NCBI GenBank assembly: GCA_964631945.1 | Contig: CAZWAY010000014.1 | Location: 1 to 64,000, forward strand | DNA from: JABFRZ01 sp964631945 | GTDB taxonomy: Bacteria > Planctomycetota > UBA1135 > GCA-002686595 | Reading direction: 5' to 3' | Length of the DNA stretch: 64,000 nucleotides | In this document: positions 51,246 through 60,648 of the stretch, in pieces | How positions within the stretch are numbered: the first letter of the stretch is position 1 | Layout: every line of letters starts with the position of its first letter | Translations under genes and position numbers: made by a program | The notes under the pieces: generated by a model | Told to the model about the DNA's origin: nothing | Seen by the model: the letters and a program-made list of their open reading frames with translations, nothing else | Database searches by the model: none

Positions 51246-52768
51246 GGCTGGAGTCTCGGGTGGGCGAGGGGGGAGTCCTTGGGAGCCGGCGCGGCGTGCG
51301 TCCCGGACCTGGAGTCGGCCAGCAGGGCGTCGCCGAGCGCGAGCACTTCCGCTACCAGGAGCGCGAGGTCCGAGCTGCGGGTGCGGTGGTTGGTGATGGC
51401 GACGCGCAGCGCGAAGCGCCCGCCCAGCACGGTCTGCGAGGGCACGGCCAGGCCGCCCTCCTGCAGGCGCACGAGCAGCTCCTGGTTGAGCGCGTCCAGC
51501 GCAGCGTCGTCGAGCTCCGGGGCGCGATAGCGGAAGCACACCACGTTGAGGGGCGCAGGCGCGAGTCGCTCCAGGCGCGGCTCGCGCTCGATGCGCTCGA
51601 CCAGTTCGCGCGCCTGCGCGAGGTTGGCGCGGATGGCCTGCGCGAACGGCTCGAAGCCGTGGGCCTTGAGCGCGAACCAGACCTTGAGCGCGCGGAAGCG
51701 GCGCGTCAGCTCGATGCCGCGGTCCTTGAAGGCCCCGTCGGTCAGGGCCGAGAGCCCTCCGCGCAGGTTGACGAGGTAGGGCGCGTGGGTCGTGAAGGCC
51801 TGCGCCAGCCCGTGCGGACGGCGCACCAGTACGCAGCCGACGTCGCTCGGCAGGTACAGCCACTTGTGCAGGTCGAAGGCCAGGGAATCGACCTCCGCGA
51901 GACCCGCGAGCAGCGCGCGGTGCTCGTTCGAGAACCAGGCCAGGGCGCCGAAGGCGCCGTCCGCGTGCAACCAGAGCCGCTCGCGCCGTGCGAAGGCCAC
52001 CAGCGCGGGCAGCGCGTCGATCGCGCCGGTGTTCACGGTCCCGACGTTGGCGACCAGCGCGAAGGGCGTGCGGCCGCGCGCGCGGTCCTCGCGCACGGCG
52101 TGCGCGAGCGGGTCGAGGCGCAGGCGGTACTCGCCGTCCACCGGCAAGCGTCGGTAGTTCTCCAGCCCGAGGCCGAGCAGCTCCACGGCCTTGTCGACCG
52201 AGCTGTGCGTCTCGACCGAGCCGTAGAGCGTGAGTCCGCTGCCCTGCAGGCCGTGTGCGCGCACCTCGGGGGCGTGCGCATGGCGCGCCGCCGCCAGCGC
52301 CAGCAGATTCGCCAGCGAGCCGCCGCTGGTCAGGATGCCGTCGCCCTCGGCCGGGAAGGCGAACCGCTCACGCAGCCAGGCCAGCACCTGCTCCTCGACG
52401 TACACCGCCGACTGGTCGAAGGCGCCCACGTTCGAGTTCATGGCGGCGGCCAGGAAGTCCGCCAGCACTCCGGCCGGGAGGCCCGAGCCGTTGACCCAAC
52501 CCCAGAAGCGTGGGTGCACGTTGCCATAGCGGTAGGGCAGCACGTCGCGCCGGAACTCCGCGTAGGCCGAGGCGAGCCCGACGCCCGTGGACGGGAGCGG
52601 TGCACGCAGTCGCGCGCGGACCTCGCTCGGCATCGCACGCCAGACGGGCTCGTGCTCGAGCTCGGCCAGCGAGTCGCACCAGTCGTCCACCAGGCGGTGC
52701 GCCAGGGCGCGCAGCTCGCCCGGCGGGAGGGAGAACGCGCCTTCGGTGCTGGGGTCGCTCGTGTGCAT
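51242..52768 (-). CDS. Group II PLP-dependent amino-acid decarboxylase
   Basis: The 508-residue enzyme is related to aromatic-L-amino-acid and glutamate/histidine decarboxylases. Motifs: HPRFWGWVNGSG at the N-terminus, TSGGSLANLLALAAA, VGTVNTGAIDALPAL, HADGAFGALAW and DLHKWLYLPSDVGCV, whose Lys binds PLP. It starts at ATG 52768 and its stop overlaps pdxS by ATGA, so a PLP enzyme is co-expressed with PLP synthesis. Its ATG is inside a GACAATG repeat that looks like the binding site of the divergent MocR regulator. The substrate (an amino acid, perhaps tryptophan, tyrosine or another) cannot be read. Confidence 0.9.
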   Translation of the reverse strand: MHTSDPSTEGAFSLPPGELRALAHRLVDDWCDSLAELEHEPVWRAMPSEVRARLRAPLPSTGVGLASAYAEFRRDVLPYRYGNVHPRFWGWVNGSGLPAGVLADFLAAAMNSNVGAFDQSAVYVEEQVLAWLRERFAFPAEGDGILTSGGSLANLLALAAARHAHAPEVRAHGLQGSGLTLYGSVETHSSVDKAVELLGLGLENYRRLPVDGEYRLRLDPLAHAVREDRARGRTPFALVANVGTVNTGAIDALPALVAFARRERLWLHADGAFGALAWFSNEHRALLAGLAEVDSLAFDLHKWLYLPSDVGCVLVRRPHGLAQAFTTHAPYLVNLRGGLSALTDGAFKDRGIELTRRFRALKVWFALKAHGFEPFAQAIRANLAQARELVERIEREPRLERLAPAPLNVVCFRYRAPELDDAALDALNQELLVRLQEGGLAVPSQTVLGGRFALRVAITNHRTRSSDLALLVAEVLALGDALLADSRSGTHAAPAPKDSPLAHPRLQP

Positions 52769-52890
52769 TGTCCGGGTCCGGTTTGAATTGTCTGCGCCTG
52801 TCTCGGGACTTGCCCGCGACTCCATTGACGCCAGATGGATATCCGTGATAGGACAATGCCGTCAAGGAGGACATTGTGAGTCAGACAATG
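52766..52890. promoter_or_regulatory. Four GACAAT repeats around the divergent pdx/MocR promoter
   Basis: The sequence GACAAT occurs on the minus strand at 52772-52767 and 52792-52787, exactly 20 bases apart, and on the plus strand at 52852-52857 and 52884-52889, 32 bases apart. Three of the four extend to GACAATG. Two point left and two right, flanking the shared promoter region. MocR regulators typically bind direct repeats of this kind. A TTGACG at 52825 may be the regulator's -35. Operator role is inference. Confidence 0.65.
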
Positions 52891-54261
52891 TGGCGCCCCA
52901 ACAAGCTGTCCCCGCGCGGCCCGGTGTACCTGGCCATCGCCGACGCGCTCGCGGCCGACCTCGAGGCCGCGCGCCTGAAACCGGGCGAGCGCCTGCCGAC
53001 CCACCGCGAACTGGCGCGCGCGCTGGGGGTCAACGTGGTGACCATCACGCGCGCCTACGCCGAGGCCGCGCGCAGGGGGCTGGTCGAGGGCCACGTCGGA
53101 CGCGGGACCTTCGTGCGGCGCATCGAGGAGCGCGCGCGCATGCCGGCGCGGCGCGGCACGGCGGACGCCATCGATCTCTCGCAGAACCAGCTCGTGCTCG
53201 ATCCGAACAGCCTCGACGTCGAGGCCTTGCTCGCTTCGCTGGGCGCGCGCCTGGGGGCCGCGTTCCACGCCGGCTACCAGCCGGCCGGCCAGAGCGAGCA
53301 TCGCGCCGCGGGCGCGCAGTGGCTGGCACGCTCAGGGCTGCGCGTCGATCCCGAGCGCGTCATGGTCACGAACGGCGGGCAGCAGGCGCTGGCGGTGGTC
53401 TTCGCGACCTTCGCCAAGGCGGGCGACACGGTCCTGGTCGAGGAGCTCACCTATGCCGGGGTCAAGTCGCTGGCCGCGCTCCTGCGCTTGCGGCTGCACC
53501 CGGTGGCGATCGACGAGCACGGTCTGGTGCCGGCCTCGCTCGAGGAGGCCTGCCGGCGCTGCAATCCGAAGCTCCTGTACTGCATGCCGAACCTGCACAA
53601 CCCGACCGGGGTGGTGCTGTCGGCCGAGCGGCGCGCGGAAGTCGCGCGCCTGGCCGAGCGCTACGACCTGCTGGTGCTGGAGGACGACGCCAGCGGCTTC
53701 CTGCTCGAGGATCCGCCCGCGCCGATCGCGGAGCTCGTGCCCGAGCGCGGGCTGTTCGTCTCGAGCCTCTCGAAGAGCCTCACGCCCGCGCTGCGCGTGG
53801 GCTACCTGGCGGCGCCCGCGCACGCGCTCGAGAAGCTGCACCAGGCGCAGGCTGCCCTGACGTGGATGACGCCTGCGCTGACGGCCGCGCTGGCGAGCCA
53901 GCTGGTGCAGAGCGGCGAGCTCGCGCGCGTGGCGGACCGCAAGCGCGCCGAGGTGCGCCGCCGGCGCGCCCTCTTCCAGCGCGTGCTCGGGCACCTGGCG
54001 ACGCCCTCGCACCCCGATTCTCCCTGCCTGTGGGTGAACCTGCCCGATCCCTGGCGCGGCGAGGAGTTCGCGGCCGCCGCCGAGCGCGCCGGCGTGCTCG
54101 TCAGCGCGGCCGAGGTCTTCGTCGTCTCGCGTGCACACACGCCCCACGCCGTGCGCCTGTGTCCCGGGACGCCGCCGGCCCGCGCCGACGTCGAGAGCGC
54201 TCTGTCGCGGCTCGCGCACCTCCTGGAGGGCGTTCCCGAGCCCTGTCGCGCACTGGTGTAG
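52876..54261 (+). CDS. MocR-family regulator, PdxR-like
   Basis: The 461-residue protein fuses a GntR winged helix (LPTHRELARALGVNVVTITRAYAEAARRGLVEGHVGRGTF, residues about 40-78) to a fold type I aminotransferase-like domain with the PLP-binding Lys in SSLSKSLTPALRVGYL. PdxR-type MocR proteins use PLP as signal and control pdxS and pdxT. It is divergent from the decarboxylase-pdxS-pdxT operon over a 107-base region with four GACAAT repeats, strongly suggesting it regulates that operon and itself. Start is GTG 52876 with a perfect AAGGAGG five bases upstream. Confidence 0.88.
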   Translation: MSQTMWRPNKLSPRGPVYLAIADALAADLEAARLKPGERLPTHRELARALGVNVVTITRAYAEAARRGLVEGHVGRGTFVRRIEERARMPARRGTADAIDLSQNQLVLDPNSLDVEALLASLGARLGAAFHAGYQPAGQSEHRAAGAQWLARSGLRVDPERVMVTNGGQQALAVVFATFAKAGDTVLVEELTYAGVKSLAALLRLRLHPVAIDEHGLVPASLEEACRRCNPKLLYCMPNLHNPTGVVLSAERRAEVARLAERYDLLVLEDDASGFLLEDPPAPIAELVPERGLFVSSLSKSLTPALRVGYLAAPAHALEKLHQAQAALTWMTPALTAALASQLVQSGELARVADRKRAEVRRRRALFQRVLGHLATPSHPDSPCLWVNLPDPWRGEEFAAAAERAGVLVSAAEVFVVSRAHTPHAVRLCPGTPPARADVESALSRLAHLLEGVPEPCRALV

Positions 54262-54343
54262 CGCGCGTGACCGGGGGTACGGCGGCCGCTCCGGCTCCCC
54301 GGCACTTCCATTTCTCCCGCCGGCGAGGAACCATCACGCCGTC

Positions 54344-55564
54344 ATGTCCACCGAGCTGCAGCAGGCCGCCGAGCGCATCCGTCTGGCCGCGCGCGAGCTC
54401 CAGCCCTACCTGCGGCACACGCCGACGGTGTTCTCCTACACCTTCAGCGAGAGCGCTGGATGCCAGGTGTACCTCAAGCTCGAGAACCTGCAGCGCACGG
54501 GCTCGTTCAAGCTGCGCGGGGCGCTGTGGAAGACGCTCGCGCTCACGCCGGCCGAGCGCGCGCGCGGCCTCGTGGCCGCCTCGGCCGGGAACCACGCGCA
54601 AGGTGTGGCGCTCGCGGCGCGTCTGCTCGGCTCGACGGCCGTGATCGTCATGCCCGAGGCCACCGCGCTCAACAAGATCCGTCGCACCGAGGGCTACGGG
54701 GCCGAGGTCGTGCTGCACGGCGCCCACTGGGATGCCTCGCAGGTGCGCGCCGAGGAGCTCGCGCGCGAGCGTGGCGCCACGCTGATCCACCCCTTCGACG
54801 ATCCGCGCGTGATCGAGGGGCAGGGCACGGTCGGGCTCGAGATCCTGGCCGACCTACCCGAGGTCGACACGGTCGTCGTCCCGATCGGCGGCGGCGGGCT
54901 GGCGGCCGGGCTGGCGCTGGCGATCAAGGCCGCGCGCCCACGCGTGCGCGTGGTGGGCGTCCAGGCCAGCGGCGCTCCAGCCATGGCCGAATCCTTCGCG
55001 CGTGGCACGCGCGTCGTCAGCGCGCGCCCGAACACGATCGCGGACGGGATCCGCGTCGGGGCGCCCGGGCTCAGCACCTTCGAGCTGGTGCGCGCGCACG
55101 TCGATGCGGTCGTGACCGTGAGCGACGAGGAGATCACGGATGCGGTCGTGCAGACGCTGGAGAAGAGCAAGGTCGTGGCCGAGACCGCGGCCGTGGTCGG
55201 CATGGCCGCGCTGGCGCGCCGCAAGTTCGAGGTCGCGCCGGACGAGAGGGTCTGCGCGGTCGTCTCGGGCGGCAACATCGACCTGAACCTGCTCGGGCGC
55301 CTGATCGAGAGCGGACTCGCAGGCCAGGGCTACACGCACCTGGTCGAGCTGCGCGTGCTGGACCTGCCCGGCCAGCTCTACCAGGTGCTCGGGATCCTGG
55401 CCGAGACACGCTGCAACATCCTCGACGTGCAGCACTATCGCGCTGGCTGGAAGGTTCCGGTGGGCTTCGTGGACGTGGCCGTGTTGATCGAGACGCGCCA
55501 CCCGGGGCAGGGCGCCGAGGTCGAGGAGCTGCTGCGCTCGCGCGGCTTCGCGGCCGGACTGTGA
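54344..55564 (+). CDS. Threonine dehydratase with ACT domain
   Basis: The 406-residue PLP enzyme has Lys in RTGSFKLRGAL, AASAGNHAQGVALAA, PIGGGGLAAGLALA and SGGNIDLNLL, the IlvA/TdcB signatures. The last 75 residues form one ACT domain (LVELRVLDLPGQLYQVLGILAE), which usually binds an amino acid and adjusts activity. It deaminates threonine (and serine) to 2-oxobutyrate. ATG at 54344 has GAGGAA about 15 bases upstream, which is far, and no TAnnnT box, so its translation signal is unclear. Whether it feeds isoleucine synthesis or threonine breakdown is not readable. Confidence 0.9.
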   Translation: MSTELQQAAERIRLAARELQPYLRHTPTVFSYTFSESAGCQVYLKLENLQRTGSFKLRGALWKTLALTPAERARGLVAASAGNHAQGVALAARLLGSTAVIVMPEATALNKIRRTEGYGAEVVLHGAHWDASQVRAEELARERGATLIHPFDDPRVIEGQGTVGLEILADLPEVDTVVVPIGGGGLAAGLALAIKAARPRVRVVGVQASGAPAMAESFARGTRVVSARPNTIADGIRVGAPGLSTFELVRAHVDAVVTVSDEEITDAVVQTLEKSKVVAETAAVVGMAALARRKFEVAPDERVCAVVSGGNIDLNLLGRLIESGLAGQGYTHLVELRVLDLPGQLYQVLGILAETRCNILDVQHYRAGWKVPVGFVDVAVLIETRHPGQGAEVEELLRSRGFAAGL

Positions 55565-55604
55565 GGCGTGCGCGAGAGCGCGGCGGTCGCGCGCGTCGCC
55601 CGGT

Positions 55605-56030
55605 CTACGGTCTTGGCGCAGGGCTCGGCGGGGCGTGCTTCTCGAGCAGCGCCTTCATGCGCGCCGGGTCGGAGACGCCCGCGAGACCCTCCAGGAACCG
55701 TCCCTCCGCGTCGGCCACGATCACGATCGGCAGCATCGAGGCCGTGCGCAGCTTGAAGATCAGGCGGTGGACCTCGGCCTCGGGCAGATCCGCGTCGCCG
55801 GCCAGGGCCACGTAGTGCCGCTGCAGGAGCGGCGCGATGTCCGGACGCGGCAGCACCGCCTGCACCAGGGTGCGGCACCCGCTGCACAGTTCACGCCCGA
55901 TCTCGATGAACAGATGCTTGCCGTCCTTCTTGGCGGCGGCCTGGGCCTCCGCGAACACGGTGAACCAGGCGTGGGCGCCGCGGTCGTCGAAGTGGGGGTG
56001 CTTCTGCTGGGTCGTCTCGGGTGAGCTCAT
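55605..56030 (-). CDS. Thioredoxin-like protein (Thioredoxin_7 type)
   Basis: A 141-residue thioredoxin fold. The active site reads CSGC in IEIGRELCSGCRTLVQAV, and a cis-proline follows in SMLPIVIVADAEGRFLEGLAG. No signal peptide is visible, so it would act in the cytoplasm unless an upstream start is used. Similar proteins (Thioredoxin_7, DsbD-gamma-like) act in thiol-disulfide exchange or as chaperone partners. Gene is between ilvA-like and htrA-like genes, transcribed oppositely to both. Confidence 0.8.
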   Translation of the reverse strand: MSSPETTQQKHPHFDDRGAHAWFTVFAEAQAAAKKDGKHLFIEIGRELCSGCRTLVQAVLPRPDIAPLLQRHYVALAGDADLPEAEVHRLIFKLRTASMLPIVIVADAEGRFLEGLAGVSDPARMKALLEKHAPPSPAPRP

Positions 56031-56114
56031 GGCAGGGTTCTGACGAGGGGCCGGGTGGCCCAGTAGAATCCCTCGCGCGCCGCGTTTCTACCCGGAGCCC
56101 TCGGACGAGGCGGC

Positions 56115-57272
<1,158 letters not shown>

Positions 57273-57292
57273 CCTTTCCCCCCGGCGGACGG

Positions 57293-57320
57293 TTGAGCTT
57301 CGCCGGCCGTGTTCTACGGT
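57293..57320 (+). promoter_or_regulatory. Promoter TTGAGC-N16-TACGGT before the TrmB-like gene
   Basis: TTGAGC (57293-57298) and TACGGT (57315-57320) are 16 bases apart. TACGGT ends 11 bases before the ATG. The same pair, 17 bases apart, precedes the small gene at 60237. Confidence 0.6.
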
Positions 57321-57331
57321 TGCGGTTGCTC

Positions 57332-58150
57332 ATGAGCGCCCCCCAAACCGAGCCCGGCCGCGGCGTGCGATCCGAGTCCGCCCACGAGGCGCTGCTGGAA
57401 CGCCTGCGCCGTGCCGGGCTCTCGCGCTACGAGTCCTTGGTCTATCTCGGGCTGGTGGAGGACCGCAACGCGCGCGTGGTCGAGATCGCCCGGCGCACCG
57501 GTGTGCCCCAGCCCAAGGTCTACCAGGCCCTCGATTCCCTGACCGAGAAGGGCTTCTGCGCGGTCGGCGCGGACGCCATCAATCGCTACCGCCCGATCGA
57601 ACCCGAGCTGGCACTGAAGACGCTGCTCGCGCGGCTGGCGGAGCAGCAGGCCGAGGTCGGGGCCCTCTCCGAGGAACTCGAGGCGCTGTACCGTGCGGGG
57701 GCCGAGGAACAGCGCTGGGCGCCGCCGGTCGAGATCGTCAAGGGCCTGCCCCAGATCCGTGCCCTGCTGGTGGAGCAGGTGCGTCTGGCGCGCTCGGAGG
57801 TGCTCTACTTCGGTCAATCCCCGCAAGTGCCCTCGCTGGACGTGGCCCAAGCCCTGTGGGAGCGGGCCGAGGCCGGAGTGAACCTGCGGCTGATCTTCGA
57901 CGAGCGCTACTTCGAGAGCGGGGCGCAACGCGACGAGGAGGACGAGCTCCTGCGCAAGGTGAAGGGCGAGAAGCGCCTTCTCGCCAACCTGCCCACGAAG
58001 ATGATCGTGGTGGACCACGGCGCGGCCCTGTTCTCGATCGCCCGCGTGGGTTCGGACGGGCTGCTGTTGCTGCTGCTGCGTCAGGAGGGACTGGTGGCGC
58101 ACTGCCGGGCCTCCTTCGAGCACGCCTGGGCCCGCGCCCGCGCCCTCTGA
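57332..58150 (+). CDS. TrmB-family transcription regulator
   Basis: The 272-residue protein has an N-terminal winged helix of the TrmB type (LSRYESLVYLGLV, VVEIARRTGVPQPKVYQALDSLTEKGFC, residues about 25-75), a coiled linker, and a phospholipase-D-like or effector domain at the C-terminus (LARSEVLYFGQSP, VDHGAALFSIARVGSDGLLLLLL). TrmB proteins in archaea and some bacteria bind sugars and control sugar uptake. It is followed 55 bases later by PTS enzyme I, which fits a sugar-related role. The ATG at 57332 has a clean promoter just upstream. Confidence 0.82.
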   Translation: MSAPQTEPGRGVRSESAHEALLERLRRAGLSRYESLVYLGLVEDRNARVVEIARRTGVPQPKVYQALDSLTEKGFCAVGADAINRYRPIEPELALKTLLARLAEQQAEVGALSEELEALYRAGAEEQRWAPPVEIVKGLPQIRALLVEQVRLARSEVLYFGQSPQVPSLDVAQALWERAEAGVNLRLIFDERYFESGAQRDEEDELLRKVKGEKRLLANLPTKMIVVDHGAALFSIARVGSDGLLLLLLRQEGLVAHCRASFEHAWARARAL

Positions 58151-58191
58151 GCCCGCGCCGCCAGGCGTTTCAGTTCGCGTCGCGGCCGACC

Positions 58192-58197
58192 TACCAT
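58192..58197 (+). promoter_or_regulatory. TACCAT -10 box, 8 bases before ptsI
   Basis: TACCAT, then ggccgccc, then ATG. Confidence 0.45.
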
Positions 58198-58205
58198 GGC
58201 CGCCC

Positions 58206-60065
58206 ATGTCGACCGAGGCTTCGATGGGGCAAGAAGGCGCGCCGCGTCACGAGGTCCCGTCCCCCGCGGCCACGCCCGCGGGCGAGGCCGGCGCGACACC
58301 GCCGCGCGGCAGCGGCCCGATCCTGCGCGGTGCCACGGTGGCGCCCGGGCTGGTGCTGGGGCGCGTGCATCGCCAGGACCACGACCTGTCGAAGGATCGT
58401 ACCGAGCGCGTGCCGCTGGACGAGGTCGAGGTCGAGCTCAATCGCTTCCGCCAGGCCCTGGACGACTCGCGCCTGCAGCTCGCCGACCTCAAGTCCCGTC
58501 TCAGCGGGCGCGTGCGCGAGGAGGATGCGCGCATCCTCGACACGCACCTCGCCTACCTGCGTGACTCGGCCTTCATCGCCGACGTGGAGAACCTGATCCT
58601 GAACGAGCAGATGCGCCTGGAGGGCGCGATCGGGAAGGTGGTGGGGGACTTCGACCGCATCTTCCGTCTGGTCCAGAACGAGGCCCTGCGCCAGAGCGCC
58701 GTCGATCTGCGCGACGTCGGCATCCGCGTGCTGCGCAACCTGGAACAGCGCGCCACCGAGCAGCCGGCCGTGCCGCCGCAGCGCGACTACATCCTGGTCG
58801 GGCGCGAGCTCTCGATCGTGGACATGTTCAATCTGGCCAACGAGAACGTGAAGGGCATCGTGACGCAGTCGGGCGGGCTGACGAGTCATGCGGCGATCTT
58901 CGCGCGCTCGATGCGCATCCCCACGCTCACCGGGGTCGAGGGGCTGCTGGACGAGGTGCGCGAGGGCGACTTCGTGATCCTGGATGCGACCGAGGGCCTG
59001 GTGCGCGTCAATCCGGACGAACTCGTGCGCGCGCAGTACGTCGAGGCCTCGCGCGCCGACGCACCGCCGGCGTCGACCGAGATGGCCGAGCTGCCCGACT
59101 GGGCGCGCGGGCCGGCGCGCACCCAGGACGAAGAGGTGATCGATCTCGTGGCCTCGGCCGGCAACCTGCCGGAGGTCGAACAGTCGAGCGCGCTGGGCGT
59201 CAGCGCGGTCGGCCTGTACCGCACCGAACTCCTGTTCCTGACGGACACCACGCCGCCCTCGCGCGAGGCCCTGGCGCAGCACTATGCCGCCGTGGTCGGA
59301 GCGGCGCGCGGCGGACGCGTGACTTTCCGCCTGCTGAGCGTCGATTCCAGCCTCGGGATCCCCTACCTGCACGCGCAGAAGGAGCGCAACCCGAGCCTCG
59401 GTCGCGTGGGCATCCGCGCGCTCTTCGCCCAGCCCGCGCTGCTGCGGCGCCAGCTGCAGGCCATCCTGATCGCCGGAGTCGGTGCGGACGTGCGCATCGC
59501 CGTGCCGTTCGTGGTCGACTGCTCGGATCTGCGACGGGTGCGGGAGATCCTGTTCGAGGAGCGGCTCGAGCTGCGCCGCACCGGCGAACGCTTCCAGGCC
59601 TCGGTACCGGTGGGGGTCGTGCTCGAGACCCCGGCCTCCTTGCTCGGCGTGCGCGACTTCTCGGCCGAGGCCGATTTCCTGCTGGTCAATCTGGACGCGT
59701 TGCAGCAGCACCTGCTCGCGACCGACCGCGAGGATCCGGAGCTGGCGCGGAGCCTCGAGCTCCTGCACCCCTATGTGCTGCGCGCGCTCGCCAAGACCTG
59801 CGAGGTCGTTGCGGGTGCAGGGCGCGAACTCAGCGTCTTCGGCGCGAGCGCGCAGCGGGCGGAGAACGTCGCGCACCTGATCGGCTGCGGGTTCCGCCGC
59901 TTCGTGCTCCCGCCCGGGGCGTTGCAGGAGTTCCTCGCGGCCCTGGCGGGGATCGACGCGAAGGCGGCCACGCGCGCGGCCCGCACCAGCGCGCGCAGCA
60001 CCAGCCTGTCGGAGACACGCTTCCGTTCGCTGGCCGAGTTCCGGCACGGCTACGCCCGTCCGTAG
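58206..60065 (+). CDS. ptsI: PTS enzyme I (phosphoenolpyruvate-protein phosphotransferase)
   Basis: Enzyme I takes a phosphate from phosphoenolpyruvate to HPr. The 619-residue protein has the phospho-His loop GGLTSHAAIFARSMRIPTLTG (residues about 220-240) and PEP-binding segments GVSAVGLYRTELLFL, RLLSVDSSLGIPY and GRVGIRALFAQP near the C-terminal barrel. The conserved active-site Cys motif around VFGASAQRAENVAHLIGCGFRRF is at the end. The first 35 residues are a Pro/Ala-rich tail. No HPr or EII gene is near, so it may act in a regulatory PTS or with distant partners. A leaderless start is likely. Confidence 0.9.
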   Translation: MSTEASMGQEGAPRHEVPSPAATPAGEAGATPPRGSGPILRGATVAPGLVLGRVHRQDHDLSKDRTERVPLDEVEVELNRFRQALDDSRLQLADLKSRLSGRVREEDARILDTHLAYLRDSAFIADVENLILNEQMRLEGAIGKVVGDFDRIFRLVQNEALRQSAVDLRDVGIRVLRNLEQRATEQPAVPPQRDYILVGRELSIVDMFNLANENVKGIVTQSGGLTSHAAIFARSMRIPTLTGVEGLLDEVREGDFVILDATEGLVRVNPDELVRAQYVEASRADAPPASTEMAELPDWARGPARTQDEEVIDLVASAGNLPEVEQSSALGVSAVGLYRTELLFLTDTTPPSREALAQHYAAVVGAARGGRVTFRLLSVDSSLGIPYLHAQKERNPSLGRVGIRALFAQPALLRRQLQAILIAGVGADVRIAVPFVVDCSDLRRVREILFEERLELRRTGERFQASVPVGVVLETPASLLGVRDFSAEADFLLVNLDALQQHLLATDREDPELARSLELLHPYVLRALAKTCEVVAGAGRELSVFGASAQRAENVAHLIGCGFRRFVLPPGALQEFLAALAGIDAKAATRAARTSARSTSLSETRFRSLAEFRHGYARP

Positions 60066-60125
60066 GGGCGCGGAGGGGTCCGGAAGCCGGGGGCAGGAAA
60101 GCCTCCCGGGGCCCAGAAATGGTGC

Positions 60126-60154
60126 TTGAGCCACGCACCCACACCAGATACGGT
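60126..60154 (+). promoter_or_regulatory. Promoter TTGAGC-N17-TACGGT before a small gene
   Basis: TTGAGC (60126-60131) and TACGGT (60149-60154) are 17 bases apart, the best sigma-70-type spacing in the window. Expected leader is about 75 bases with AGGAG at 60226-60230. Confidence 0.65.
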
Positions 60155-60236
60155 AGCCCGGGGCCCGAATGCGGCACGCCGCCGAGGTCCCGATCCCATC
60201 CCGAATCAGGCCCCAGCCCGCTTCTAGGAGATTCCA

Positions 60237-60545
60237 ATGGACGAGGAGCGCGAGCGCTTCTTCTCGAGACTGGCCACCATACCTGGGCTCCGCACCATGC
60301 CTTCGATCGGAGCCTGGATCCTCGTCGAAGTCGACAACCCCGCCGAGGTCGCGCGCAAGGTCAACCGCCGGCTCACGCCCGGCGTCGTCAGCGTTCCCCG
60401 CAACGTTCCGGGAGCGGTGCGCCTGCCCGTGCGCGATCCCAAGTCGAACGAGGAGCTGTTCGTCACCATCCGCGACCTTCTCTACAAGAAGGCCCGCACC
60501 CGGTACTTCCAGGAGCTGCGCCAGGTCTCCCTGGCCGCGAAGTAG
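60237..60545 (+). CDS. Stand-alone aminotransferase C-terminal-like domain
   Basis: The 102-residue protein resembles the small C-terminal domain of class I/II aminotransferases such as HisC: LATIPGLRTMPSIGAWILVEV, then ARKVNRRLTPGVVSVPRNVPGAVRLPVRD, then SNEELFVTIRDLL. The PLP-binding large domain is absent. It is not an obvious fragment: it has a good promoter, a leader, AGGAG six bases before the ATG and a clean stop. It might be a regulatory subunit or a scaffold; function unknown. The match is by pattern only. Confidence 0.65.
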   Translation: MDEERERFFSRLATIPGLRTMPSIGAWILVEVDNPAEVARKVNRRLTPGVVSVPRNVPGAVRLPVRDPKSNEELFVTIRDLLYKKARTRYFQELRQVSLAAK

Positions 60546-60628
60546 CCACCTGCGTCGAATTCGGCACGCCCGCAGCGCGGTTCACGCCGCCTGCGGGCGT
60601 GTTCGTTTCCGGCGCGAGCCCCCGCGAG

Positions 60629-60634
60629 TAGGAT
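60629..60634 (+). promoter_or_regulatory. TAGGAT -10 box, 14 bases before a methyltransferase gene
   Basis: TAGGAT, then ccgcgccccctgcc, then ATG. Expected leader is about 8 bases. Confidence 0.4.
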
Positions 60635-60648
60635 CCGCGCCCCCTGCC

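Noticed and set aside
55568..56043. Plus-strand frames antisense to the thioredoxin-like gene
   Set aside because: Shadow frames; the minus-strand gene has a CxxC thioredoxin active site and cis-proline in the right order.
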